The notes under the pieces: generated by a model
What the model was told of the DNA's origin: nothing
The model's input: only the letters and a program-made list of their open reading frames with translations
The model's database searches: none
Position numbers and translations under genes: made by a program
From: an uncultured Lachnospiraceae bacterium
GTDB taxonomy: Bacteria > Bacillota > Clostridia > Lachnospirales > Lachnospiraceae
Direction of reading: 5' to 3'
Assembly: GCA_944384155.1 (NCBI GenBank)
Contig: CALWSG010000016.1
Span: 1-53,053 of the forward strand
Length of the DNA: 53,053 bases
In this document: positions 26,561 through 36,900 of the stretch, one piece after another
Layout: every line of letters begins with the position of its first letter
Position numbering within the stretch: the stretch's first letter is position 1

Positions 26561-27298
26561 ATGTATAATTATAAAATAGTAATACAGTATGATGGGGCAA
26601 GATATAATGGCTGGCAGAGACAGGGAAATACTAAGAATACCATCCAGGAAAAAATAGAGGAGGTTATACATGGTCTGACTGGTATGACAGCAGAGGTTAT
26701 ATCTTCAGGCAGGACAGATGCAGGAGTTCACGCTTTGGCACAGACAGCCAACTTTAAGTCGGAGGAAAAGCTTGCCTGCCCTGGCTTTATATGTGATTTA
26801 AACAGATATCTTCCAAAGGATATAAGAATATTATCAATGGAGGAGGCGGATATAAGGTTTCATGCAAGGCTTAATGCAAAGAAAAAGACATATGTGTATA
26901 GAATAGATAACACATTGTACGGCAGTGTGTTTGACAGAAAGTATTCCATGCGTTTTAACGAAAGGCTTGATATTAATAAAATGAGAGCGGCGTCAGCATA
27001 TTATGTGGGAGAACATGATTTTAAAAGCTTTTGCACTAAAAAAAGCATGAAGAAATCCACGGTGCGGACCATATACAGTGTAGATATAGAGGAGAACAAC
27101 GGAATTATAGAGATTGTTTACTGTGGAAACGGTTTTTTATATAACATGGTAAGGATACTTACGGGAACACTTATGGAGGTGGGCAGAGGAAATATAGACC
27201 CGGACAGTATTCCTGCTATTATAGAGTCAGGTGATAGGAAAAATGCAGGCTTTACGGCACAGCCGGAGGGCCTTTTTCTAAAAAGCGTTGAATATTAA
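26561..27298 (+). CDS. truA: tRNA pseudouridine(38-40) synthase
   Basis: 245 residues, the normal length. Catalytic Asp53 lies in SSGRTDAGVHALAQTANF; YDGARYNGWQRQ near the N-terminus and FLYNMVRILTGTLMEVG near the C-terminus are standard TruA segments. It isomerises uridines 38-40 in the anticodon arm. The start at 26561 is chosen because MYNYKIVIQYDG is the family N-terminus; AGGAG is only 3 bases away, with GGAGG also 16 bases upstream, so initiation may be coupled to the preceding gene. Confidence 0.93.
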   Translation: MYNYKIVIQYDGARYNGWQRQGNTKNTIQEKIEEVIHGLTGMTAEVISSGRTDAGVHALAQTANFKSEEKLACPGFICDLNRYLPKDIRILSMEEADIRFHARLNAKKKTYVYRIDNTLYGSVFDRKYSMRFNERLDINKMRAASAYYVGEHDFKSFCTKKSMKKSTVRTIYSVDIEENNGIIEIVYCGNGFLYNMVRILTGTLMEVGRGNIDPDSIPAIIESGDRKNAGFTAQPEGLFLKSVEY

Positions 27299-27316
27299 GG
27301 AGGAAATATAGAAAAT

Positions 27317-27880
27317 ATGGACAGCCGGAAAATATATGAAAACTTTAAGGGGCATTTAAAGACTATTAATACCCATAAGCTTATGGTTATGAAGCATTGC
27401 TTTAAGGTAGGACTTTATAAGCAGGGGCTTTTACATGATTTGTCAAAGTACACCCCAACGGAATTTATTCCGGGAGTGAAGTATTTTCAGGGAGACAGAA
27501 GCCCAAACAATGCACAGCGGGAGATAGAAGGAGCATCGGGAGCGTGGCTTCATCATAAGGGAAGAAATAAGCATCACTATGAATACTGGATTGATTATCC
27601 GGCAGACAAAGAGATAGGTCTTGTAGGAATGAAAATGCCGGTTAAATATGTAGTGGAAATGTTCTGCGACAGAGTGGCTGCCAGCAAGACATATAATAAG
27701 GAGAAATATACAGATGCGGATTCTCTGAACTATTATTATAAGGGAAGAAGCCATTACGTTATTCATCCTGAGACAGATGCACTTTTGCACAGACTTCTTA
27801 AAATGCTGGCAGAAAAAGGTGAGGATTACACCTTTGCGTATATTAGGAAAAACGTATTAAAGAAACAAAATGGGAGGTAA
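27317..27880 (+). CDS. DUF5662-family protein
   Basis: 187 residues, cytoplasmic. The pattern GLLHDLSKYTPTEF ... WLHHKGRNKHHYEYW ... EMFCDRVAASKTY is the conserved histidine/aspartate arrangement I recall for DUF5662; the HD pair and clustered histidines suggest a metal-dependent, HD-domain-like phosphohydrolase fold, but no activity is known to me. AGGAGG lies 13 bases upstream, further than usual. The stop is followed at once by the DUF4250 gene. Confidence 0.75.
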   Translation: MDSRKIYENFKGHLKTINTHKLMVMKHCFKVGLYKQGLLHDLSKYTPTEFIPGVKYFQGDRSPNNAQREIEGASGAWLHHKGRNKHHYEYWIDYPADKEIGLVGMKMPVKYVVEMFCDRVAASKTYNKEKYTDADSLNYYYKGRSHYVIHPETDALLHRLLKMLAEKGEDYTFAYIRKNVLKKQNGR

Positions 27881-27885
27881 TGACA

Positions 27886-28062
27886 GTGATACTGCCTAAT
27901 GACGGGGCTATGCTTTTAAGCTATATAAACACTCAGCTTAGAGATTTTTATCCATCCTTAGACGAGCTCTGCAAAGCAATGGATGTAAGTAAGGAGGATA
28001 TATTGGAAAAGCTTAAAAACATAGACTATGAATATGATGAGAGTTTAAATAAATTTGTGTAG
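27886..28062 (+). CDS. DUF4250-family small protein
   Basis: 58 residues beginning at GTG (27886). GGGAGG (27872-27877) is 8 bases before this GTG but only 2 before an ATG at 27880, and the family begins M-LPND, so the GTG is preferred. The protein is helical with MLLSYINTQLRDFYPSLDELC, the conserved DUF4250 stretch; it may be a small winged-helix or HTH-like protein. Function unknown. Translationally coupled to the DUF5662 gene. Confidence 0.7.
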   Translation: MILPNDGAMLLSYINTQLRDFYPSLDELCKAMDVSKEDILEKLKNIDYEYDESLNKFV

Positions 28063-28112
28063 GGTATAAGGCTGTCTTTATATGCCATATATAATTGATA
28101 ATCCTTTAAAAA

Positions 28113-28823
28113 TTATGGAAATAAAATCTCGTCAACAGTGACAAATTCAAAGCCTCTCTCCGATAAAATGTCAATTATTTCGAGAGCAGCCTCAACAGAA
28201 GGACGAAAAATATCGTGTAGTAATATTATGTCTCCGTCATCTGCATGGGTGATAACATAATTTACTACACTTTTTGTATTCTGAACACTCCAGTCTCTGG
28301 GGTCTATATCCCACAGAACCTGAAACATATTAAGGGAGGTATCTAAAATATCGCCGCATTCTCCGAAGGGAGGACGCAGATAGTCTGTGTACGAGCCGGT
28401 TACCTGAAATATTGCATTATTGGCAAGATTAATTTCCTCCAGTGCATTGTCACATGACATTGTACTTAAATTACAGTGGGTGTTTGTGTGATTGCCTATA
28501 AGATGTCCGTCTTTATACATTTGCTCCAGAATATCTTTGTTTTCATCAGCCTTTTTGCCTACAACAAAAAAAGTTGCACGTACATTCCTTTCCCTTAAAC
28601 CCTCCAAAAGAGCAGGTGTAGTAGAACTGTCAGGACCATCGTCAAAGGTAAGAGCTACTTTTTTTATATCCATGTAAGCAGGGTCAGGAGTATAATCAGA
28701 GGAGGTATCATCTCTTGTTATAGAGGAAGAAGGTATATCAGTATGATGTATATTAGGAGAGAACAGGAAGTAAACAAAAATAAAAAGAGAGATATATAAA
28801 AGCAGTTTTATTATTGAGGACAT
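28113..28823 (-). CDS. Membrane-anchored polysaccharide deacetylase (NodB domain)
   Basis: 236 residues. One N-terminal membrane helix (about residues 5-22), then a NodB domain: TFDDGPD (catalytic Asp61, metal Asp62), HTNTH (His112, His116), RPPFGE, DPRDWS and LLHD. This is the full catalytic set of carbohydrate esterase family 4. It probably N-deacetylates peptidoglycan or another cell-surface glycan outside the membrane; sporulation PdaA-like roles are possible but not shown. AAAGGA precedes the ATG. Divergent from mntP. Confidence 0.9.
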   Translation of the reverse strand: MSSIIKLLLYISLFIFVYFLFSPNIHHTDIPSSSITRDDTSSDYTPDPAYMDIKKVALTFDDGPDSSTTPALLEGLRERNVRATFFVVGKKADENKDILEQMYKDGHLIGNHTNTHCNLSTMSCDNALEEINLANNAIFQVTGSYTDYLRPPFGECGDILDTSLNMFQVLWDIDPRDWSVQNTKSVVNYVITHADDGDIILLHDIFRPSVEAALEIIDILSERGFEFVTVDEILFP

Positions 28824-28854
28824 ATAATATTTTCCTTTTCCGCCGATAAGTCAT

Positions 28855-28883
28855 AACATATCTATATATTATATTTTTGTAAA
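28855..28883 (-). promoter_or_regulatory. Promoter of the polysaccharide deacetylase gene
   Basis: Minus strand TTTACA (28883-28878), 17 bases, TATGTT (28860-28855). Confidence 0.4.
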
Positions 28884-28909
28884 ATCCCTAATATGCAGAG
28901 TCAGAGTAC

Positions 28910-28938
28910 TTGACAAAAAATATCATTTACGATAAGGT
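28910..28938 (+). promoter_or_regulatory. Promoter of mntP
   Basis: TTGACA (28910-28915), 17 bases, TAAGGT (28933-28938). The remaining leader of about 50 bases is too short for a yybP-ykoY manganese riboswitch. Confidence 0.5.
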
Positions 28939-28996
28939 TTTCTATAAAAGTAAAAAAATTCCAAGCTTAAATCTTTTGGAAGCATTAGGAGGAAAC

Positions 28997-29557
28997 ATGG
29001 ATTTATTAACATTATTTACCTTGTCGGTGGGTTTATCCATGGATGCGTTTGCTGTGTCTATATGTAAAGGACTTGCCATGGAAAGAATTACAAAGAAAAG
29101 CATAGTAATTATAGGATTATGGTTTGGAGGGTTTCAGGCACTTATGCCTTTTATAGGGTATCTGTTAGGCTCAAGATTCAGCGATAGTATTTCATCTGTT
29201 GACCATTGGATAGCTTTTATATTATTATTTCTCATAGGAGCTAATATGGTAAAGGAGGCATTGTCAAAGGAGGAAGAGTGCCAAAGCGGTGCGGTAGATG
29301 TTAAAACCATGTTTGTACTTGCAGTGGCAACAAGCATAGATGCTTTGGCGGCAGGCATAACATTTGCTTTTCTTAAAGTAAATGTAGCAGCGGCAGTATC
29401 ATTTATAGGAGTGATAACATTTATATTATCAATGGCGGGAGTCAAGGTTGGCAATGTGTTTGGTGAAAAATATAAATCAAAGGCAGAACTTGCCGGAGGT
29501 ATTATACTTATTCTTCTTGGTGTAAAAATACTTATTGAGCATACGGGGATATTATAA
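28997..29557 (+). CDS. mntP: Manganese efflux pump MntP
   Basis: 186 residues, six predicted membrane helices in two repeats. The paired motifs [16 protein letters not shown] and [16 protein letters not shown], each with a membrane Asp, are the MntP/DUF204 signature. It exports Mn2+. AGGAGG is 4 bases before the ATG at 28997; an open 29-codon extension upstream is rejected because it would add a charged tail unrelated to the family and contains the promoter. Confidence 0.9.
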   Translation: MDLLTLFTLSVGLSMDAFAVSICKGLAMERITKKSIVIIGLWFGGFQALMPFIGYLLGSRFSDSISSVDHWIAFILLFLIGANMVKEALSKEEECQSGAVDVKTMFVLAVATSIDALAAGITFAFLKVNVAAAVSFIGVITFILSMAGVKVGNVFGEKYKSKAELAGGIILILLGVKILIEHTGIL

Positions 29558-29597
29558 TGATAAATAAAACATATGATAAATGAGAATGGAGATTAAT

Positions 29598-30395
29598 ATG
29601 ACACTATATGAGCTTACTTGGTTTTTCCTTATATATAGCTTTTGCGGCTGGGTTGTAGAGGTAATATATGCAGCAGTTAATCACGGAAAATTTATTAACA
29701 GAGGATTTTTAAACGGACCTGTGTGCCCTATATACGGCATAGGTGTTATGGCGGTTGTGGTATTGCTTAATCCATTAAAGGAAAATATATTTATTTTGTA
29801 CATAGGCTCTGTAGTGCTTACAAGTATAATAGAACTTGTGACAGGATTTCTTTTATCAAAAATATTCCACAGCAGATGGTGGGATTACTCGAAGGAGCCT
29901 TTTAATCTTGGAGGTTACATATGTCTTAAGTTTTCTCTTTTGTGGGGAATTGCATGTGTTATTATAGTTGATAATATACATCCTTTGTTTGAAAAAGCAG
30001 TAAGCCATTTTAATAATTGGTGCGGCTATGTCCTGTTTTATATATGTATAGCAGTGATGGCAGTAGACATTATTGATACGGTTTCATCAATTCTTAAGAT
30101 AAACAGGCGTCTTAAAAATATATCGGAGCTTGCGGAAAAAATACATGAGTTTTCCGATGGTATCGGTTCAAATATAGCAGAGGGTGCCATAGAATTGAGG
30201 GGGAAGGTTGATATTGAAAAGGCAAGAGAGGAATATGAAAAAAATAAGGAGAAACACAGACAGCTTCTTGAAAAAAAGCTTCATGGAAGACGTTTGTTTA
30301 AGGCATTTCCTGATTTAATGCCGCAAAAGTATAAAAAGGAATTTTTGCAGCTAAAGGAAGAGCTTGAAAAGAAATATAAAAACCGCGGCAAATAA
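29598..30395 (+). CDS. CmpB-like putative ABC permease (PF06541 family)
   Basis: 265 residues. Four to five membrane helices in the first 160 residues, including the family-typical FCGWVVEVIYAAVNHGKF and RGFLNGPVCPIYGIG, then a charged helical cytoplasmic tail of ~90 residues. The family name comes from old transporter annotation and there is no ATPase nearby, so transport is doubtful. GGAG lies 6 bases before the ATG at 29598; the in-frame ATG at 29580 has no site. About 40 bases after mntP. Confidence 0.78.
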   Translation: MTLYELTWFFLIYSFCGWVVEVIYAAVNHGKFINRGFLNGPVCPIYGIGVMAVVVLLNPLKENIFILYIGSVVLTSIIELVTGFLLSKIFHSRWWDYSKEPFNLGGYICLKFSLLWGIACVIIVDNIHPLFEKAVSHFNNWCGYVLFYICIAVMAVDIIDTVSSILKINRRLKNISELAEKIHEFSDGIGSNIAEGAIELRGKVDIEKAREEYEKNKEKHRQLLEKKLHGRRLFKAFPDLMPQKYKKEFLQLKEELEKKYKNRGK

Positions 30396-30476
30396 AAATA
30401 TGTTTTTGAATAGACAGCCTCTAAAATGACAATAATGTAGTTGTAATTGAAAATAAAGGACTTTGGAGGTATTATT

Positions 30477-30662
30477 ATGGCAAATTTATCAGAGCTTGAA
30501 TTACAAAATCTCCGTCATCTTATTGGCGGATACGTTACAACTCATTGTAAAATGCAGGAATATGCTAAAAGTGCTACTGACCCGCAGGTTAAGCAGTTCT
30601 TTGAAAAAAGTGCACAGAGTGCAATGAAAAACAAAGAGCAGTTAATGTCATTTTTTAATTAG
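30477..30662 (+). CDS. Small spore coat-like protein (CotF-type helix pair)
   Basis: 61 residues, all helical, beginning MANLSELELQNLRHLIGGY. The TTHCKMQEYAKSATDPQVKQFF pattern is split here into TTHCKMQEYAKS and DPQVKQFFEKSAQSA, both typical of short CotF/ferritin-like coat proteins in Clostridia. GGAGGT is 7 bases before the ATG at 30477. It is paired 12 bases upstream of a second CotF-like gene. A role in the spore coat is inferred from family resemblance. Confidence 0.65.
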   Translation: MANLSELELQNLRHLIGGYVTTHCKMQEYAKSATDPQVKQFFEKSAQSAMKNKEQLMSFFN

Positions 30663-30674
30663 GAGGTTGGTGTA

Positions 30675-30929
30675 ATGGACGAGAAGACAATGGTAAATGA
30701 TACATTGGCAGGTATTAATGGTGAGCTTGTAAGATTTGGAGAGATGATACCACAGACGGAAAACCAGTCATTGAAGCAGACATTAAAGCAGTTTAGAAAT
30801 GCCTGTGAAATGTCACAGGAGGAGCTGTACCAGATTGCAAGGGAAAAAAGCTATTATGTACCTGCAAGCAAGGCAGGAGAAGATGAAATAAGTCATGTGA
30901 AAAGTCTTTTTACCAGTTCTATGATGTAG
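30675..30929 (+). CDS. CotF-like spore coat protein
   Basis: 84 residues, helical. It begins MDEKTMVNDTLAGINGELVRF and ends with the REKSYYVPASKAGEDEI tail, whose YY.P.KA pattern is typical of CotF-domain proteins. AGGAGG is about 9 bases upstream. It is the second gene of a two-gene unit and may form a heteromer with the 61-residue protein before it. Confidence 0.7.
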   Translation: MDEKTMVNDTLAGINGELVRFGEMIPQTENQSLKQTLKQFRNACEMSQEELYQIAREKSYYVPASKAGEDEISHVKSLFTSSMM

Positions 30930-30945
30930 AAGATTTAAAGTGATA

Positions 30946-30969
30946 TGCGTATTCCACGCAGTTTTTTTT
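30946..30969 (+). terminator. Weak terminator after the coat gene pair
   Basis: TGCGT (30946-30950) pairs with ACGCA (30956-30960), followed by G and a run of eight T. The stem is only 5 bp. Confidence 0.45.
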
Positions 30970-30988
30970 AATTAGGTAGAAGATAGAT

Positions 30989-31026
30989 AATAGTCAAGCA
31001 TGGATGGATATCCCAGCTTGGCTATT
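30989..31026 (-). terminator. Hairpin downstream of citrate synthase
   Basis: AATAGTCAAGC (30989-30999) pairs with GCTTGGCTATT (31016-31026) with one T-G wobble. It lies 17 bases beyond the citrate synthase stop on the minus strand but has no direct T-run there. Confidence 0.4.
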
Positions 31027-31042
31027 ATTCTGTTTATAAAGC

Positions 31043-32407
31043 TTACAGGCGGTCAGACATAGGAGTATATTTTTTATGTTTTGACACTGATTTATATGCA
31101 GGACGAATTATCTTGCCTGCACTCATAAGCTCCTCAATACGATGTGCACTCCAGCCTGAAATACGTGAAATGGCAAATATAGGAGTATATAATTCCAAAG
31201 GAAGCTCAAGCATACTGTAAACAAAACCGCTGTAGAAATCCACATTTGCACTTACGCCTTTGTAAATCTGACGTTCCTCACCTATTATCTTTGGTGCAAG
31301 TCTTTCAACGGCAGAATATAACTGAAATTCACTGTTCTTGTTCTTTTCCCTTGACAGATTCTCAACAAATCCCTTAAGAATCTTAGCACGAGGGTCCGAA
31401 AGGGAATACACTGCATGCCCCATACCATATATAAGACCTGATTTGTCAAATGCCTCCTTATGCAGAAGAGCCTTAAGATATGCACCTATTTCGTCATCAT
31501 CATTCCAATCCTTAACGCAGTTCTTCATATCCTCAAACATTTGAACTACCTTAATGTTGGCACCGCCATGCTTAGGTCCCTTTAAGGAGCCTAAAGATGC
31601 AGCAACTGTGGAATATGTGTCAGTTCCTGAGGATGTAACAACATGGTTTGTAAATGTTGAATTATTGCCGCCGCCATGCTCTGCGTGGATAACAAGAGCT
31701 ATGTCAAGTATTTTTGCCTCAAGATTAGTGTATTTCTGATCAGCACGTAAAATGTGAAGAATATTTTCTGCAGTGGAAAGCTCTGTATCAGGAGTATGGA
31801 TAAATAAGCTTTCATCATCATGGTAGTGCCTGTAAGCCTGATATCCGTATACCGATAAAAGCGGAAAAAGAGAAATAAGCTGAAGGCTTTGCCTTAAAAC
31901 GTTAGGAATAGATGTGTCATCAGCACAATCATCATAAGAATATAATGTGAGAACGCTTCTTGCAAGAGTATTCATCATGTCCTTGCTTGGAGCTTTCATT
32001 ATAATATCTCTGACAAAGCTAGTAGGAAGAGTGCGGTAACCTGCAAGAATATCACAGAAGCTTTTAAGCTCCTCTTTTGTAGGAAGCTCGCCAAACAGTA
32101 ATAAATATGTAACCTCCTCGAATCCAAATCTGTCATCTTTAAGGAAGCCCTTTACGATATCCTCTATATCATAGCCTCGGTAAAAGAGCTTACCTTCACA
32201 TGGAATGTAATCGCTGTCATCTATAATATGAGATTTAATTTCACTGATTTCAGTTAAACCTGTTAAAACGCCTCGGCCATTTAAGTCTCTTAAGCCTCGT
32301 TTTACTTCATATTTTCCGTAAAGTTCGGGATTGATAACGTGAGATTGACATTTGTCTGCCAATGCTAAAATATCAGGAGTGATTTCAGAAAAGTTTGTGT
32401 TGTTCAT
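31043..32407 (-). CDS. gltA: Citrate synthase
   Basis: 454 residues. The active-site His segments HAEHGGGNNSTF and GPKHGGAN and the catalytic Asp in YGMGHAVYSLSDPRAKIL are all present. An N-terminal extension of ~60 residues (SEITPDILALADKCQ...) precedes the small-domain start, as in clostridial forms. It condenses acetyl-CoA with oxaloacetate; with glutamate synthase in the same window the likely purpose is 2-oxoglutarate for glutamate. 2-methylcitrate synthase is a less likely alternative. AAAGGGG precedes the ATG by about 9 bases, and it has its own promoter. Confidence 0.92.
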   Translation of the reverse strand: MNNTNFSEITPDILALADKCQSHVINPELYGKYEVKRGLRDLNGRGVLTGLTEISEIKSHIIDDSDYIPCEGKLFYRGYDIEDIVKGFLKDDRFGFEEVTYLLLFGELPTKEELKSFCDILAGYRTLPTSFVRDIIMKAPSKDMMNTLARSVLTLYSYDDCADDTSIPNVLRQSLQLISLFPLLSVYGYQAYRHYHDDESLFIHTPDTELSTAENILHILRADQKYTNLEAKILDIALVIHAEHGGGNNSTFTNHVVTSSGTDTYSTVAASLGSLKGPKHGGANIKVVQMFEDMKNCVKDWNDDDEIGAYLKALLHKEAFDKSGLIYGMGHAVYSLSDPRAKILKGFVENLSREKNKNSEFQLYSAVERLAPKIIGEERQIYKGVSANVDFYSGFVYSMLELPLELYTPIFAISRISGWSAHRIEELMSAGKIIRPAYKSVSKHKKYTPMSDRL

Positions 32408-32453
32408 ATAAAGACCCCTTTCGTGATTATTCTGATTATGTAGTATCTTTTAT

Positions 32454-32482
32454 ATTTTATCATAAAAACCTTTTTATAACAA
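32454..32482 (-). promoter_or_regulatory. Promoter of the citrate synthase gene
   Basis: Minus strand TTGTTA (32482-32477), 17 bases, TAAAAT (32459-32454), with TGA directly before the -10 (extended -10). Confidence 0.55.
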
Positions 32483-32578
32483 GTGAAGAAAAAATGAAAA
32501 TTAAAAATATGCAAATTATGTGGTTTTATAATAGAAAATATGATAAAATAGGAAAAACTATTGTAGAGGAGCAGGAAG

Positions 32579-33907
32579 ATGGATTTATTTGAATATATGA
32601 GAAATAATGTGACAAAAAAAGAAAGTCCTCTTGCCTCCAGATTAAGACCTGTTACCTTGGATGAGGTTGTTGGTCAGCAGCATATTATAGGAAAGGACAA
32701 GCTTCTGTACAGGGCAATTAAGGCAGACAAATTAAGCTCAATTATATTCTACGGACCTCCCGGAACAGGGAAAACCACATTGGCAAAGGTTATTGCAAAT
32801 ACTACAAGTGCATCATTTAAGCAGCTGAACGCAACGGTTGCGGGAAAAAAGGATATGGAAAATGTGGTAGAGGAGGCAAAGTCTTATCTCGGAATGTATG
32901 GGAAGAAAACAATTTTGTTTATAGATGAAATTCATCGTTTTAATAAAAGCCAGCAGGATTATCTTCTTCCTTTTGTGGAGGATGGAACCATAATTCTTAT
33001 TGGGGCAACTACAGAAAATCCGTATTTTGAAGTAAACGGAGCTTTAATATCAAGATCCATTATATTTGAGCTTAAGCCTTTGTTAAAGGAGGATATTATG
33101 GTTCTTATAAAACGTGCCGTGTATGATACGGAGAAGGGAATGGGTGCCTATAATGCTGTTATTAACCAGGATGCAATGGAATTTCTGGCAGACATATCAA
33201 ACGGAGATGCCAGAATGGCAATAAATGCAGTTGAGCTTGGTATTCTTACTACTGACAGGGCAGAAGACGGAAAGATACATATAACCCTGGAGGTTGCAGA
33301 GCAGTGTATACAGAAGCGTGCAGTAAGATATGATAAGGACGGGGACAATCACTATGATACTATTTCAGCCTTTATAAAGAGCATGAGAGGCTCCGACCCG
33401 GATGCTGCAGTTTATTATCTGGCGAGAATGCTTTACGCAGGTGAGAATATTAATTTTATAGCCAGAAGGATAGTTATATGTGCATCGGAAGATGTGGGAA
33501 ATGCAGACCCCAATGCACTGGTGGTGGCAGCATCAGCAGCTCAGGCAGTTCATCAGATAGGTATGCCTGAGGCACAAATAATACTGGCACAGGCAGTAAC
33601 ATATGTGGCAAGTGCTCCTAAAAGCAATGCATCATATATGGCAGTAAATAAGGCTATGGAGGCAGTGAAGAACGGAAGAACAGGAGCAGTGCCGTCACAT
33701 TTAATGGATTCCCATTACAAAGGGGCATCAAAGCTTGGGCATGGACTTGGCTATAAGTATGCTCATGATTACCCTGAGCATTATGTAAGCCAGCAGTATC
33801 TCCCCGATGAGCTTGAGGGTACGGTATTTTACAGTCCCACAGAGATAGGATATGAAAAAAACATTAAAAAGCATTTAGAAAGACTTAAAAATAAAAAGGA
33901 TTTATAA
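32579..33907 (+). CDS. rarA: Replication-associated recombination ATPase RarA (MgsA)
   Basis: 442 residues, AAA+ clamp-loader-like ATPase. Walker A GPPGTGKTTLAK (residues 59-70), Walker B LFIDEIHRFN, sensor 1 IGATTENP, arginine-finger region SRSIIFEL, and the RarA-specific C-terminal tetramerisation domain with VASAPKSNASYMA and HLMDSHYKGA. It acts at stalled replication forks. AGGAGCAGG precedes the ATG. It ends 31 bases before the four-gene operon of unknown function, with no terminator between, so readthrough into that operon is likely. Confidence 0.94.
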   Translation: MDLFEYMRNNVTKKESPLASRLRPVTLDEVVGQQHIIGKDKLLYRAIKADKLSSIIFYGPPGTGKTTLAKVIANTTSASFKQLNATVAGKKDMENVVEEAKSYLGMYGKKTILFIDEIHRFNKSQQDYLLPFVEDGTIILIGATTENPYFEVNGALISRSIIFELKPLLKEDIMVLIKRAVYDTEKGMGAYNAVINQDAMEFLADISNGDARMAINAVELGILTTDRAEDGKIHITLEVAEQCIQKRAVRYDKDGDNHYDTISAFIKSMRGSDPDAAVYYLARMLYAGENINFIARRIVICASEDVGNADPNALVVAASAAQAVHQIGMPEAQIILAQAVTYVASAPKSNASYMAVNKAMEAVKNGRTGAVPSHLMDSHYKGASKLGHGLGYKYAHDYPEHYVSQQYLPDELEGTVFYSPTEIGYEKNIKKHLERLKNKKDL

Positions 33908-33938
33908 AAAATAGCAGCAGGAAAGAGGTGGCATGGAT

Positions 33939-36900
33939 ATGAAGGAGCTTATTGATAAACTTTCACTTGGTGTAATTGAATATACGAAGCCGGTTATAGA
34001 GGTAAGTGCAGATGAGATTATCCTTAACATAGAGGCAGAGAGGGTGTATGAGGGAAGCTTTAAGATTATCAGTGCCAATGAAATGCCTTTAAAGGGTATT
34101 ATATATTCAACAGATAACAGGCTTTCTATTATTAACGGTCAGTTTATAGGGACGGATAATACTATAAGATATAAGGTGGATACCAAATACTCAGACATCA
34201 GTGAGGAGATAAAGGGAAATATTAATATTATAAGTAACGGAGGAGAATTGTCTATTCCGTTTACTGTGTCTGTCGTGGCAACAGGTGCAGATACAACTCA
34301 GGGAATCATAAAAAACCTTTTTCATTTTGCTAATCTGGTGCAGACAAGCTATGATGAGGCTGTAAAGCTTTTTAAATCACCATCATTTTCACATATTTTT
34401 TTGGAAAACAATCTTCCGTTGATGGCTGTGTATAACGGACTTATAGGCAGTACGGATGTTAATACTGCAATGGAAGAATTTCTTATTGCGGCTAATAAAA
34501 AGAAGGCAGTCAGTATATCAGTGTCAAAGGAAGGGGAGGAATACAGAAATATAAATGAGGATTACGGTGATGTTATAACCATATCAAAGGATACATGGGG
34601 TTATGTAAATATAGCGGTAGATGTGGTGGGAGATTTTATAGGTGTAGACAGAAAAAATGTAACCGGCAGTGAATTTGCAGGAAATAAATATGAATTTTCA
34701 TATTATATAAAGCAAAAGAAGCTGCATGTGGGTAAAAATCAGGGGAAAATAATATTTTCAACATTAGGAAAATCCATATGCTTTAATGTTTCTGTATACA
34801 TTGATAAAAACAGGGAAAGGCGTGAGAGAAGCAGAGAAATAAAATCATTGTTAAAAGAGATTTTAAACAAATATCTTGATTTTAGAATGCATAAAATAGA
34901 CGTTAATCAATGGGTGGAGGCTTCCAATGATTTAATTACGAGAGCAAGAGGCATAGAGGATAGCATATTTTTAAAGCTTCTTCAGGCTCATGTATATATA
35001 ACAAGAGGGAATGAAAATGATGGCACCTGGCTTTTGGAAAATATTGCAGAGGATATTCTTCCCGTAAGGGACAGCAATGTGGAGTTGTACTGTTATTATC
35101 TATATGTCAGGACAATTCAGAAGCGTGACGTCCGGTTTACCAAGGAGGCTATAGAAAAGATAAGGCAGTACTATGAAAACGGCTATGACAGTTGGAAAAT
35201 CCTATGGGTTCTTTTGTTTGTGGATGAGGTTTATGACAATAATATAACCATAAAGCTTATAAGGATTAAGGATAAATATATAAGCGGAATGAGAAGCCCT
35301 CTTTTATATTTTGAAGCCCTGTCATGCTTTAATGAGATACCTGAGCTGCTTAGGGTTATGGATGATTTTGAAATACAGGTACTTAATTTCGGAATAAAGA
35401 GAGACTTTATAAATAAAAAGCTTGCACTGAGAATAAATGATATTGCCAGAACAGAGAGAAAGTTTAATCCTATTGTTTTTAATATTATGACATCACTGTA
35501 CGAAAAGTATTGTGATGACAGTATTCTTGAAAGTATATGCATTATGCTTATAAAGTGCACAAGAACAGATGGGAAATATTTTAAGTGGTTTAGCAAATGT
35601 GTAGACAAGGAAATGAAAATTACAAGTCTGTATGAGTATTATATGTATACAATAAATGATGAGTTTACAGATGTTATTCCCCAGATAGTTATGATGTATT
35701 TTATATACAACAGCAAATCACTTCCTGATGAAAAGGAAGATTTACTTTACGCAAACATTATTAAAAACAAAAATCGTATTCCTGTTATATATAATTTATA
35801 TAAGGCACAGATTGAAAAGTACGGTGCCCGTAATGTGGCGGCAGGAAGAATTAACAGAAATCTTGCTGTTATTTATAAGGACATATTTACTAAGGCGATG
35901 ATAGGCTCTGAGCTTGCAGACAGGCTTGGTGATATACTAAGCACCTATGAGATATGCTGTGATGCAGATGATATAAGAGAGATTGTTATAGTTCACAAGG
36001 AAATAAATGAGCTTAGAAAATATAAGCTTAAAAATGGGAAGGCATATGCACAGATATATACGGAGGATGCGGCAGTAATATTTGAAGATATATGGGGAAA
36101 CAGGCATTATCAGTCGGTGGAATATGAAAAGCACAAGCTTTTTGATATGGAAGAATATCTTAAAATGTGCTATGAAATGTCACAGGATAATAGAAATCTT
36201 GTGCTGTATTTTGGTGACAGATATTTAAAATACAGGAAAAATGCCGGCAAAAGCATAGAAATATTAAAAGCACTGGCAAATATAAATGAGTTGGTAATTC
36301 CTTTTAAGTTAATGATTGAAAAGAAAATAGCAGATTACTATTCCATTAACTATGATGGTGACAGTCTTGATGAGTATCTTGAGAATGTTGATGCCGACAA
36401 TCTGGGAACGGCAGTCAGGGTGAAAATAATGGAGATGGCTGTAATAAGAGGACTTTATGACAGGGCATATGAGCTTATATCAAAATACGGATTTTATAAT
36501 ATGGAGCCAAGAAGAATACTTAAGTGTGCGGCCAAGTTTATTGATACCGGCGAGCTTGAGGAGGATGCTCTGGTGGTGGATATGGCGGCATTTGCTTTTG
36601 AGCGGGGGAAATATAATGAGCAAAGCTTAATCTATTTGGGAAAATATTTTAACGGAACAACAAAACAGCTTTTAAAAATATGGAAGGCGGCCAAAGATTT
36701 TGAGTGCGAAAGCAGAGATCTGGAAGAAAAAATTATTGTACAGGTGTTGTTTTCCGGGGCATATGTTGGAAGGACTGATGACATATACGCATCATATTGT
36801 ATGAAAGGAGCAAAGGAAAAGGTAAAAAAAGCATATCTTTTTAGCAAGTCATACGATTATTTTGCAAGGGAAAGGATAGTTGAGGAAAGTATATTTAAGT

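Noticed and set aside
28884..28996. Manganese yybP-ykoY riboswitch upstream of mntP
   Set aside because: The leader after the predicted promoter is about 50 bases and lacks the conserved loops.
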